Numbered from the stretch's first letter, positions 1-7,348 are shown. The stretch is DNA of 11,416 nucleotides from Flavobacterium psychrophilum (GCA_943325515.2 CALPPS020000078.1:1-11416), one strand, 5' to 3'. Made by a program: numbers and translations. Notes: generated by a model not told the origin, from the letters alone.

Positions 1-1422
1 AGTTCTCACTATCGAGAATGAGTTATCACAATTACCTTGCGTAGTAGCATCTACGCCTTCTACCGTTATAGAACCACAACAATTATCAATAGCTGTAAGC
101 GAAATCATTGCAGGAACATCATCAGCACAAGCTACAGTAATGTCTTCAGGTGCTGTCATAATTGGCAAGGCTGTAGGACTTACTGTGATAGTTCTAGAAA
201 CTGAATCAAGAGTTCTTCCACAAGTGTCTATTGCTGTCCATGTTTCCGTTACATTTCCACCGCAAGAATTTGGCGCGGTAGAAAAAGTAGATGGATTTGA
301 TATTTCGTTTATTAAACATGTGCCATTTAATTCATTGCTAAATGAAATGGTACTGGGCAAAGGCAGACCTCCACAAGCTACAGTAATGTCTTCAGGTGCT
401 GTCATAATTGGCAAGGCTGCAGGACTAACAGAAATAACTCTTGTTGTTGTAATTTCTCTACCATAAGCATCCATTAAAGTCCAACTTTCAGTAACAGTTC
501 CACCACAAACATCAACAGGAGTTTGTGAAGATAAAGTTGAAGAAACAGAACCACTAATCAAACATGCTGCTGTTCCACTATTGGTATAGTTCAAAAAACT
601 TGTTGTTAAAGCGCCACATGCTACATTAATATTATTAGTATTTGCAAATACTGCAATAGGAGGTAAAGTTGCAATTATTGTTCTTGTTTTGTATGTGACA
701 CAACCATTAGCATCTATAATTCTCACTGAATAAGTTCCAGGAACTAATTCAGTTAAATCTTGATTAATAGATTGTCCTTCAGGAATAATACCTCCTGCAG
801 AAGCCGTCCATAAATAAACATAAGGAGCCGTTCCGCCAGTTGGAGTTAGGTCAATTGCACCTGAATCAGAACCACACTGAGAATCAATTAGTGCAAATTC
901 ACCGTTTACACCACCATTTACAGTAATTGAGGGTATTTGTCCGCATTTTGGTGAAATATCTAATGGATTTATAGGGCAAGTTCCCCCTGGAGTTGTCCAT
1001 GCCATCCAAATATTGATTATTTTAATAATATCTCCACAAGTGTAGGTGATGGTCCCAAAATCCAAAGAGGTTATAGAATTTGGTGCTAATGGACCTGCAC
1101 AGCCTGTCCTTGTAGTTGAGGATATTAAAGCACTTGTTGTGCCGCTATAAACCTCTATAGTTCCCCAAAAAGCAAATGCTCCTCTCGTTGAACCTGTTGT
1201 GTTATTAATTCCTAAAGTCAATGTTCTAGTTAGAGTTGTTGCTGTTGGACAGGAGTTACATAAATCTCCACCCGTTAATTTAGCCAATACTACTTCTAAA
1301 TCTTTTGAAGTACAAGAAGTGTTGGCCAGTGGAAAAGTTTGAGCAAATGAGATTGATATGTTCAGGAAGCAAAATATCAAAAATGCAAATAGTTTTTTTG
1401 AGATAGTAGATTTTGATTTCAT
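1..1422 (-). CDS. Secreted HYR-like/SprB-repeat adhesin, N-terminal part (runs off left edge)
   Basis: The reverse strand is open from ATG at 1422 to the window edge, giving 474 codons without a stop. Residues 1-27 are a clear Sec signal peptide: a Lys-rich start, a hydrophobic core LFAFLIFCFL, and cleavage at SFA|Q, typical of Bacteroidota exported proteins. Residues of about 30-160 form a Cys-containing N-terminal domain that I do not recognise. Residues of about 163-248 match a SprB-type repeat (TGGTAPYVYLW, then LVPGTYSVRIIDANGC). From about residue 255, HYR-like Ig-type modules follow, each with VACG, CGG.VTE.WT, D.(C/Y)GR and the linker LPIMTAPEDITVAC. Such proteins are usually very long, cell-surface or released adhesins exported by the type IX system, but the C-terminal sorting domain would lie outside the window. 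Family-level function (adhesion, matrix, gliding-associated surface) is inferred. The signal peptide and repeats are seen directly. Confidence 0.88.
   Translation of the reverse strand, partial: MKSKSTISKKLFAFLIFCFLNISISFAQTFPLANTSCTSKDLEVVLAKLTGGDLCNSCPTATTLTRTLTLGINNTTGSTRGAFAFWGTIEVYSGTTSALISSTTRTGCAGPLAPNSITSLDFGTITYTCGDIIKIINIWMAWTTPGGTCPINPLDISPKCGQIPSITVNGGVNGEFALIDSQCGSDSGAIDLTPTGGTAPYVYLWTASAGGIIPEGQSINQDLTELVPGTYSVRIIDANGCVTYKTRTIIATLPPIAVFANTNNINVACGALTTSFLNYTNSGTAACLISGSVSSTLSSQTPVDVCGGTVTESWTLMDAYGREITTTRVISVSPAALPIMTAPEDITVACGGLPLPSTISFSNELNGTCLINEISNPSTFSTAPNSCGGNVTETWTAIDTCGRTLDSVSRTITVSPTALPIMTAPEDITVACADDVPAMISLTAIDNCCGSITVEGVDATTQGNCDNSFSIVRT
126..180 (-). repeat. Intragenic adhesin repeat, copy 2
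   Basis: Bases 126-173 are identical over 48 bp to 372-419, and the match continues to 180/426 with one mismatch. The offset is 246 bp, which is exactly 82 codons, one HYR-like module. It encodes the linker LPIMTAPEDITVAC. Near-identity at the DNA level suggests recent duplication or gene conversion. Confidence 0.9.
372..426 (-). repeat. Intragenic adhesin repeat, copy 1
   Basis: This is the partner of the repeat at 126-180: 48 identical bases, then one mismatch, then six more matches. It encodes the same inter-domain linker one module upstream in the protein. The other linkers of this protein in the window do not share this DNA identity. Confidence 0.9.
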
Positions 1423-1881
1423 ACTTTTTAGTTTTCTAGAATAATTAATTAAAAGAAGTTTTATTATGGATTCTGAGTGATATAGCGAACCTATGATTTG
1501 TGTCGATATTTGGTTTTATACAAATAAATTTAGGTACTATATTTTTTAAAAAATAATATATTCTATAAACAGCATTTAAATTCGATAAAGGGCACTTATT
1601 TTAATTTAAAAGGTAATTATTTTAATTTTAAAGGTAATTATTTTAATTTTAAAGGTTTTTTAAGTCTTAATAAAGTAGTTGAAATGTCTAGGTTATTATT
1701 TTTTACAGTTTGAAAGTAGATTGTTCATTTATTTTTTATAATTTTCATATGATTAAATAATACAATTATCAGTAATTTATTAACCGTAACTATAATTTAA
1801 CAAAAAATATTATTTTACTTCTATGTTTTTTAAATAGTATTATCTTAAATTTATACATTATATATACCTTAACTTTTAACC
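1423..1881. other. AT-rich divergent intergenic region
   Basis: This 459-bp gap separates the adhesin start (minus) from the polyphosphate operon start (plus). It is extremely AT-rich and I see no ORF with a plausible product and no RNA gene. It holds a 16-bp perfect palindrome made of T6A6 flanked by TA (1540-1555), a 21-bp tandem repeat (1596-1658), and a weak -7-like box for the adhesin (TTTATTTG on the minus strand at 1521-1528, one mismatch to TAnnTTTG). No clean Bacteroidota promoter for the plus-strand operon is visible. Confidence 0.7.
1596..1658. repeat. 21-bp tandem repeat, three copies
   Basis: There are three abutting 21-bp copies at 1596-1616, 1617-1637 and 1638-1658. Each begins TTATTTTAATTTTAAAGG; copy 1 has one internal substitution and copy 3 ends TTT instead of TAA. 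The period equals two helical turns, so the copies present the same face of the DNA. They lie in the divergent intergenic region, about 220 bp from the start codon on either side. Confidence 0.9.
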
Positions 1882-2367
1882 ATGAAACAACTAATTCTTG
1901 TTAGACATGCAAAATCTAGTTGGGAAGCTCCGCTAAGAGATTTTGATAGACCATTAAATAGTAAAGGTATTAATGATGCTCATTTGGTTTCTAGTAGTAT
2001 AATTGGTTATCTACCAAAATATTTTATAGTTTGGAGTAGTCCAGCAAAACGTGCTTCAGAAACTGCTATGATTTTTGCTCAGAATATTTCTATTTCTTAT
2101 GACAGTATAATTTTCAAAGATGAATTATATACTTTTGATGAAAAAAAGCTAGAGCAGATAATCAAAGCATGTTCAAATGACTATAATCATTTAATTGTTT
2201 TTGGACATAATGAGGCTATTACAAATTTTGTCAATAAATTTGGAGACATTTTTATAGATAACGTATCCACTTCAGGTTTTGTAGACATTATATTTGAAAA
2301 TGAAAATTGGATAGATATCAGAAAAGGTAAAACCAAAAAAATTATTTTCCCAAGAGATTTAAAGTAA
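1882..2367 (+). CDS. sixA: SixA-type phosphohistidine phosphatase
   Basis: This is a 161-residue histidine-phosphatase-superfamily protein, about the length of E. coli SixA. The nucleophile motif is LVRHAKSSW near the N-terminus (R8, H9), followed by R57 and E60 in SSPAKRASE, E81, and the second catalytic histidine H109 in VFGHN. The family removes phosphate from phosphohistidine in proteins, and SixA is best known for acting on phosphorelay or PTS components. It has no signal peptide, so it should be cytoplasmic. It is the first gene of a tight operon: its stop is 3 nt from the ppk1 start. PPK1 works through a phosphohistidine intermediate, so PPK1 is a possible partner, but that is inference. 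The family is well supported; the physiological substrate is unknown. Confidence 0.88.
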   Translation: MKQLILVRHAKSSWEAPLRDFDRPLNSKGINDAHLVSSSIIGYLPKYFIVWSSPAKRASETAMIFAQNISISYDSIIFKDELYTFDEKKLEQIIKACSNDYNHLIVFGHNEAITNFVNKFGDIFIDNVSTSGFVDIIFENENWIDIRKGKTKKIIFPRDLK

Positions 2368-2370
2368 ATT

Positions 2371-4515
2371 ATGAGTATAGAAACTAAGTTTCGATATATA
2401 GATAGAGAAAAAAGTTGGTTAGCATTTAATGCGAGAGTGTTACAAGAAGCAGCTGATGAAGCCCTGCCACTATTAGAAAGATTGCGTTTTATTGGTATTT
2501 TCTCAAACAATTTAGATGAATTTTTCAGAGTTCGTTTTGCCGCAGTACGTCGTTTAAGTTTGTCTGGGGTTACTGGCGAAAAGATTTTAGGTGGAATTTC
2601 AGCTCAACAACTAGTTAAAGAGATTACAGAAATCACTATTAAGCAACAGTCTGAAAGTTTAAGGATTTTAAATATTATTGAGAAAGAATTAGAAAAACAA
2701 AACATTATAATTCTCGATGAAAATCAAGTAGAAGGTGAGCATGAAAATTTTGTTAAAGATTTTTTTATACAGAAAGTAAGCCCAGAACTAGTTACGATTA
2801 TACTTAATGATTTAGCTGATTTTCCACTTTTAAAAGATAATTCAGGTTATCTGGCTATTAAATTAGTAATGAAATCTGAGCTTAAATCGAAGATTTTAGG
2901 TATAGTTAAATCAAAGCATGAAATTAGGTATGCCATCATAGAAATTCCAAAAAGTACTAATAGGGTAGTAGAACTCCCTTCTAAAAATGGAAAACAATAT
3001 TTGATGATGTTGGATGATATCATTCGCTATAATCTTAGTAGTATTTTCAATATTTTTGATTACGAAAGAATTTCAGCTCATATGATTAAAATAACTAGAG
3101 ATGCCCAATTAGACATTGATAGTGATATGAGTAAAAGTATGCTCGAAAAAATTGCAACTTCTGTAAAAGATAGGAGAATTGGTGAGCCAGTTCGTTTTGT
3201 GTATGATAAAACAATTGATAAAGACACGCTAAAATTTTTCTTAAATAAAATGGGAATTGATGCCTCAGATGGTGTTATTCCTGGTGGGAAATATCACAAT
3301 CGACGCGATTATATGAACTTTCCAAATCTTGGACGATTTGATTTGTTGTATCCACCAAGAGTGCCACTTCCTGTGAAAGGATTGTCTCTAGATGGAAGTA
3401 TGTTAAACAAAGTAGCACAGAAAGATTACCTAATATATGCACCTTTTCAGTCGTTTTCTTATTTGATAAAATTTCTCCGTGAAGCTGCTTTAGACCCAAA
3501 AGTAACTTCGATAAAAATAACATTATATCGTTTGGCAAAGAACTCTCAAATAGTTAGTTCCTTAATCAATGCTGCTAAAAATGGGAAAAAAGTCACAGTT
3601 CAAATAGAGTTACAAGCTAGGTTTGATGAAGCCAGTAATATTTCCTATGCAGAGCAAATGCAGCAAGAAGGCATTGAGCTTATATTTGGAATTAAAGGAC
3701 TAAAAGTGCATAGTAAAATTTGTTTGGTAGAACGAATTGAAGAGGGTAAATTAAAAAGATATGGATTTATTTCTACTGGAAATTTTAACGAAACTACAGC
3801 AAAAATTTATACGGATTTTACATTATTTACTAGTCATCAGCAAATTCTAAAAGATGTTTCAAAAGTCTTTGATTTTTTTGATGTAAACTATAGAATTCAC
3901 AGGTTTAAACATCTCATAGTTTCTCCACATTACACAAGGTCACGATTTTACAAGCTAATTGATAGAGAAATTATGAACGCTATTTTAGGTCGTTCAGCTT
4001 ATATTAATTTAAAAATGAATAGTCTTTCTGATTTTGCATTAATAGATAAATTATATGAAGCTAGTAATGCAGGTGTAAAAATCAAATTGCAAGTTCGAGG
4101 TATTTGTTCTCTTATACCAGGTGTCAAAGGTATGAGCGAAAATATTGAAGCGATTAGTATAGTTGATTATTTTTTAGAACATACTCGAGCTTACATTTTC
4201 AGTAACAATGATAATCCAGAAGTATTTATTTCTTCAGCTGATTTTATGACACGAAACCTTGATGGTCGAGTAGAAATTACTTGTCCTATATATGATGAAG
4301 AAATTAAGAAACAAATTATTGACACATTCAACTTAGGTTGGAAAGGAAATGTAAAAGCACGTTTCCATTCCGAAAAACTAGAAAATGAGTATAGAAAACG
4401 CAAAGAAGGGGAACCAGTTTTCAGAGCACAATTTGAAACCTATAATTATTTTTTGAACCAAAACAACGAGTTATTGAATTCTAATTGCGCTATCCCAAAT
4501 CCTAAAGAAAGTTAA
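2371..4515 (+). CDS. ppk1: Polyphosphate kinase 1
   Basis: This 714-residue protein reversibly transfers the gamma phosphate of ATP to growing inorganic polyphosphate. The four-domain PPK1 layout is complete. The N-terminal domain starts YIDREKSWLAFNARVLQEA and includes SNNLDEFFRVR (about residues 48-58). A head domain follows. Two PLD-like catalytic domains come next, with ITLYRLAKNS, the autophosphorylated histidine H447 in KVHSKICLVER, STGNFNETTAKIYTDF, and the second histidine H604 in FLEHTRAYIF. The spacing of 157 residues equals that between H435 and H592 of the E. coli enzyme, which supports an intact active site. The start ATG follows the sixA stop by 3 nt, and the stop overlaps the ppx start by one base (TAATG), so the genes are almost certainly co-transcribed and possibly translationally coupled. 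Confidence 0.97.
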   Translation: MSIETKFRYIDREKSWLAFNARVLQEAADEALPLLERLRFIGIFSNNLDEFFRVRFAAVRRLSLSGVTGEKILGGISAQQLVKEITEITIKQQSESLRILNIIEKELEKQNIIILDENQVEGEHENFVKDFFIQKVSPELVTIILNDLADFPLLKDNSGYLAIKLVMKSELKSKILGIVKSKHEIRYAIIEIPKSTNRVVELPSKNGKQYLMMLDDIIRYNLSSIFNIFDYERISAHMIKITRDAQLDIDSDMSKSMLEKIATSVKDRRIGEPVRFVYDKTIDKDTLKFFLNKMGIDASDGVIPGGKYHNRRDYMNFPNLGRFDLLYPPRVPLPVKGLSLDGSMLNKVAQKDYLIYAPFQSFSYLIKFLREAALDPKVTSIKITLYRLAKNSQIVSSLINAAKNGKKVTVQIELQARFDEASNISYAEQMQQEGIELIFGIKGLKVHSKICLVERIEEGKLKRYGFISTGNFNETTAKIYTDFTLFTSHQQILKDVSKVFDFFDVNYRIHRFKHLIVSPHYTRSRFYKLIDREIMNAILGRSAYINLKMNSLSDFALIDKLYEASNAGVKIKLQVRGICSLIPGVKGMSENIEAISIVDYFLEHTRAYIFSNNDNPEVFISSADFMTRNLDGRVEITCPIYDEEIKKQIIDTFNLGWKGNVKARFHSEKLENEYRKRKEGEPVFRAQFETYNYFLNQNNELLNSNCAIPNPKES

Positions 4516-5405
4516 TGATTACTATAAAAAAATATGCAGCTATCGATATTGGCTCCAATGCCATGCGATTACTGATAACCAATATTGTAGAGCAAAATGA
4601 TGCTCCAACACAGTTCAACAAGAGTGCTTTAATTCGTGTGCCAATTCGTTTGGGTCAAGATGCTTTCACCGTGGGTGAAATCTCAGAAGAAAACATTGAT
4701 AGAATGGTCGATGCCATGAAAGCCTTTAAACTCTTGATAAAAGTATATAAAGTTGAAAAATACAAAGCATGCGCTACATCGGCCATGCGTGAAGCCTACA
4801 ATGGTAGAGAAGTAGCCAATATAATTCGAGAAAAATGTGATATTGATATTGACATTATCGACGGAAAAATTGAAGCCACCATCATTGCATCTTCCGATTT
4901 ACATGATTTCTTAAAAACTGAACAAACCTATCTGTATGTCGATGTTGGAGGTGGTAGTACAGAGTTTTCTCTCTTTAGTGATAGAAAAATGGTAGCCTCA
5001 AAATCTTTCAAAATAGGAACGGTACGCATGTTGAATAACATGGTTCACGAAATTGTTTGGGAAGAAATAGAAAAGTGGATTAAAGCCATCACAGCCCAAT
5101 TTGATAATGTAATCCTTATTGGCTCTGGTGGAAATATCAATAAGTTATTCAAGATGTCTGGTAAAATGCAGGATAAACCATTATCTTATTTATATCTAAA
5201 TGCACAGTATCAATATTTGAATTCGCTTACTTATGAACAACGTATTGCAGAACTAGCATTAAACACTGACCGCGCCGATGTTATTATTCCTGCTACTCGT
5301 ATCTATTTAAATGCTATGAAGTGGAGCGGTGCCCGACAACTCTTTGTGCCAAAAATCGGTCTTGCTGACGGTATCGTCAAAGCATTGTATCAAGGAACTA
5401 TTTAA
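4515..5405 (+). CDS. ppx: Exopolyphosphatase of the Ppx/GppA family (short form)
   Basis: This 296-residue protein has the ASKHA fold of Ppx/GppA enzymes. Phosphate loop 1 is AIDIGSNAMRLL (residues 9-20). ATSAMREA lies at 87-94, and the likely catalytic glutamate is E120 in DGKIEATII, matching E121 of E. coli PPX. Phosphate loop 2 is DVGGGSTE (143-150), and GSGGNINKL lies near 203. It releases terminal phosphate from polyphosphate, or acts on pppGpp. It contains only the two N-terminal domains and lacks the C-terminal helical/HD part of the E. coli enzyme (513 residues), as in other compact bacterial forms. The start overlaps the ppk1 stop by one base, pairing synthesis and breakdown in one transcript. 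Ppx versus GppA activity cannot be settled from sequence, but its place next to ppk1 favours polyphosphate. Confidence 0.92.
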   Translation: MITIKKYAAIDIGSNAMRLLITNIVEQNDAPTQFNKSALIRVPIRLGQDAFTVGEISEENIDRMVDAMKAFKLLIKVYKVEKYKACATSAMREAYNGREVANIIREKCDIDIDIIDGKIEATIIASSDLHDFLKTEQTYLYVDVGGGSTEFSLFSDRKMVASKSFKIGTVRMLNNMVHEIVWEEIEKWIKAITAQFDNVILIGSGGNINKLFKMSGKMQDKPLSYLYLNAQYQYLNSLTYEQRIAELALNTDRADVIIPATRIYLNAMKWSGARQLFVPKIGLADGIVKALYQGTI

Positions 5406-5406
5406 T

Positions 5407-5589
5407 ATGAAAACATTCAGAATCATAATGTTCATTATCGCACTTCTCATCATTGTTTTCCACTTATGCCGTTTGGATTATCAAGATTTGAGATTTTCTA
5501 CTAATAGCCAATCCTACCTTGGAATTATGGCAATGACCCTGGTAGCAATGAGTTTTTTACTAGGAATAATTAAAGATAGAAAGAATTAG
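5407..5589 (+). CDS. Small two-TM membrane protein
   Basis: This is a 60-residue protein starting at ATG 5407, one base after the ppx stop. An in-frame ATG further upstream lies inside ppx and is an unlikely start. It has two hydrophobic segments: residues of about 6-20 (IIMFIIALLIIVFHL) and about 38-56 (YLGIMAMTLVAMSFLLGII). A polar stretch, RLDYQDLRFSTNSQS, joins them, and the tail is basic (KDRKN). I do not recognise a named family. Its tight spacing makes it the fourth gene of the polyphosphate operon, so it may be a membrane accessory to polyphosphate metabolism, but no functional motif is visible. Two TM segments with a short charged tail predict an inner-membrane hairpin. Confidence 0.75.
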   Translation: MKTFRIIMFIIALLIIVFHLCRLDYQDLRFSTNSQSYLGIMAMTLVAMSFLLGIIKDRKN

Positions 5590-5599
5590 TAAACAAAAC

Positions 5600-7348
5600 T
5601 TATACATCCAAATCAAACATCTTTTTCAAGACCTCTAGGTTTGGATTAATTTCAACAAGTCTATTATATTTATCTTGATTGGTAAACGCTCTTTTTGAAA
5701 CAAGTGTTTCATTTACTTTCACCACAATTTGAATATCGTGGTTGTGCAACTTCCCTCTAAGGTAGCCTAAAAGTTCAGGTTTTTCTTTTTCAAAATCTAT
5801 TTTGGAACTTTCATTAGGTAATTCATGTAAAATAGTACTGCCATCAAGAGTTGGATCGTTTATGGTAAGCAATGAGGCAATAATCCGATAGCCTTTATCT
5901 TCCATACGTTGAGCATATTTCAACCATTGCTCTAGCATTTCAGTTGCTGTAAAAGATTCGCTAGGTAAATGTGTTTCTATCTTTACGTTAGCTTTCAAAT
6001 TAGCTGTCATTTCTTTTTTAGCACGAATGCTGGCAAGCGATAATGCGGAAACTTTGGGAGTTGTCTGTTCGCTGTTTTCGGTTGTCTGTTTTCGGTCGTC
6101 TGTTTTTGGTTGTTGGTTGTCTGTTATAGGTTCTTCAAACTTTAATGGCACTTCAGATTTTACACTTTCTAGTGTAACACTAGGTATATCTTCTTCACTT
6201 TCGACTTTCGACTTTGGACTTTCAACTATAGAATATCCGTTATTTCGATAATAAGTTGGAGGTATTATGAAATTAGGCTTTTTTTTTTCTCCTTCAAAGG
6301 TGATGGAGGCAATTTGCATTAATGTCAACTCTACTAATAAGCGTTGGTTTTGAGAAACTTTGTATTTCAAGTCACAGTCATTGGCCATGTCAATTCCTTT
6401 TAGTAGAAAATCAAAGGAAACTTTTTGCGCTTGTTGTCCATAAAGTTGTTGTGTGGCTTCACCCATTTCTAGCAAAGAAAGCGTTACTGGGTTTTTGGCA
6501 ACCATCAAATCTCTAAAATGTGATGCTAAGCCGGCAATGAAATGATGTCCATCAAATCCTTTGGCTAAAATATCGTTGTACGCTAATAATATATCTGGAA
6601 TATTATTTTCTAAAACCATATCAGTCATGTTGATATAAGTCTCGTAATCAAGTACATTTAAGTTCTCAGTTACGGCTTGACGTGTTAAGTTATTTCCGCA
6701 ATAAGAAACCACGCGGTCAAAAATAGACAATGCATCACGCATCGCACCATCTGCTTTTTGGGCAATAATATGCAAAGCATCTTCTTCAAAAACTACTCCC
6801 TGACTTGTCGCTACTTCTGCCAAATGTTCACGGGCATCTTTAACGGTAATACGTTTGAAATCAAAGATTTGACAGCGTGATAATATGGTAGGGATGATTT
6901 TGTGTTTTTCGGTTGTAGCCAATATAAAAATGGCATGTTTTGGTGGCTCTTCCAAAGTTTTCAAAAAAGCATTGAAAGCTGCTGAAGACAACATGTGTAC
7001 CTCATCAATAATGTATACTTTATATTGTCCAGTTTGTGGTGGTATACGTACTTGGTCAATCAAGTTTCGGATATCATCTACAGAGTTGTTAGAAGCAGCA
7101 TCGAGTTCAAAAACATTGAAAGCAAAATCTTCATTAGGATCATCATAACCTATTTGGTTAATTTTGCGCGCTAATATTCTTGCGCAAGTGGTTTTTCCCA
7201 CACCTCTTGGTCCTGTGAATAATAGAGCAGAAGCTAAGTGATTGTTTTCTATGGCATTAAGTAAAGTGTTGGTAATAGCTTGTTGTCCCACTACGTCTTT
7301 AAACGTTTGCGGACGATACTTTCGGGCTGATACTACAAATTGTTCCAT
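5600..7348 (-). CDS. dnaX: DNA polymerase III subunit gamma/tau
   Basis: This 582-residue clamp-loader ATPase starts at ATG 7348 (MEQFVVSARKYRPQTF). Walker A is GPRGVGKT (46-53), Walker B is VYIIDEVH (111-118), LEEPP lies at 132-136, and the SRC arginine-finger motif is at 157-159. Domains I-III end at about residue 350. A low-complexity linker at about 360-435 is built from short repeats, and a C-terminal tau-specific domain follows to the end. The zinc-binding cysteine cluster normally between Walker A and the DAAS motif is absent: that stretch reads KINQIGYDDPNEDFAFN. At codons 354-357 an A10 run contains A AAA AAG in frame, and the -1 frame reads GCC TAA, predicting a gamma form of about 358 residues. 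The gene converges on the polyphosphate operon with 10 bp between the stops, and no terminator is visible there. Confidence 0.97.
   Translation of the reverse strand: MEQFVVSARKYRPQTFKDVVGQQAITNTLLNAIENNHLASALLFTGPRGVGKTTCARILARKINQIGYDDPNEDFAFNVFELDAASNNSVDDIRNLIDQVRIPPQTGQYKVYIIDEVHMLSSAAFNAFLKTLEEPPKHAIFILATTEKHKIIPTILSRCQIFDFKRITVKDAREHLAEVATSQGVVFEEDALHIIAQKADGAMRDALSIFDRVVSYCGNNLTRQAVTENLNVLDYETYINMTDMVLENNIPDILLAYNDILAKGFDGHHFIAGLASHFRDLMVAKNPVTLSLLEMGEATQQLYGQQAQKVSFDFLLKGIDMANDCDLKYKVSQNQRLLVELTLMQIASITFEGEKKKPNFIIPPTYYRNNGYSIVESPKSKVESEEDIPSVTLESVKSEVPLKFEEPITDNQQPKTDDRKQTTENSEQTTPKVSALSLASIRAKKEMTANLKANVKIETHLPSESFTATEMLEQWLKYAQRMEDKGYRIIASLLTINDPTLDGSTILHELPNESSKIDFEKEKPELLGYLRGKLHNHDIQIVVKVNETLVSKRAFTNQDKYNRLVEINPNLEVLKKMFDLDV
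6061..6127 (-). repeat. Heptad-spaced CAG repeat inside the dnaX linker
   Basis: On the coding strand, CAG recurs with spacings of 21, 14, 14 and 7 bp (plus-strand CTG at 6065, 6072, 6086, 6100 and 6121), with units such as CAGACAACCGAAAA. It encodes a Gln/Thr/Lys/Asp-rich stretch of the linker between the clamp-loader core and the C-terminal domain, which suggests repeat expansion or insertion tolerated in a disordered region. Confidence 0.8.
6198..6225 (-). repeat. 7-bp repeat (GAAAGTC family) inside the dnaX linker
   Basis: Four consecutive 7-bp units on the plus strand read CTTTCGA, CTTTCGA, CTTTGGA and CTTTCAA. In the protein they give VESPKSKVESE, a 7-residue periodicity as expected when a 7-bp unit is read in three frames. 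The same family appears outside coding DNA at 9427-9439. Confidence 0.85.
6273..6294 (-). promoter_or_regulatory. Probable dnaX frameshift or transcript-slippage site
   Basis: On the coding strand, AAGGAG (6294-6289) is followed by ten A residues (6288-6279) and G. In frame this reads GAA AAA AAA AAG CCT, which contains the heptamer A AAA AAG (6284-6278), the one used for -1 frameshifting in E. coli dnaX. A -1 shift gives one Ala codon and then TAA (6275-6273). Loss of one A also meets TAA within a few codons. A weak 6-bp AT stem (ATAATA/TATTAT) lies just downstream. The A10 run also resembles the A-tract slippage site of Thermus dnaX. Confidence 0.72.

Noticed and set aside
140..466. Plus-strand ORF of 108 residues with an internal repeat
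   Set aside because: It is the antisense reading of the adhesin modules. Its repeat is the linker repeat of the real minus-strand gene.
1870..1877. TAACTTTT as a -7 box for sixA
   Set aside because: It misses the final G of TAnnTTTG, lacks a -33 element, and would give a leaderless transcript starting at the ATG. In such AT-rich DNA it is too likely by chance.
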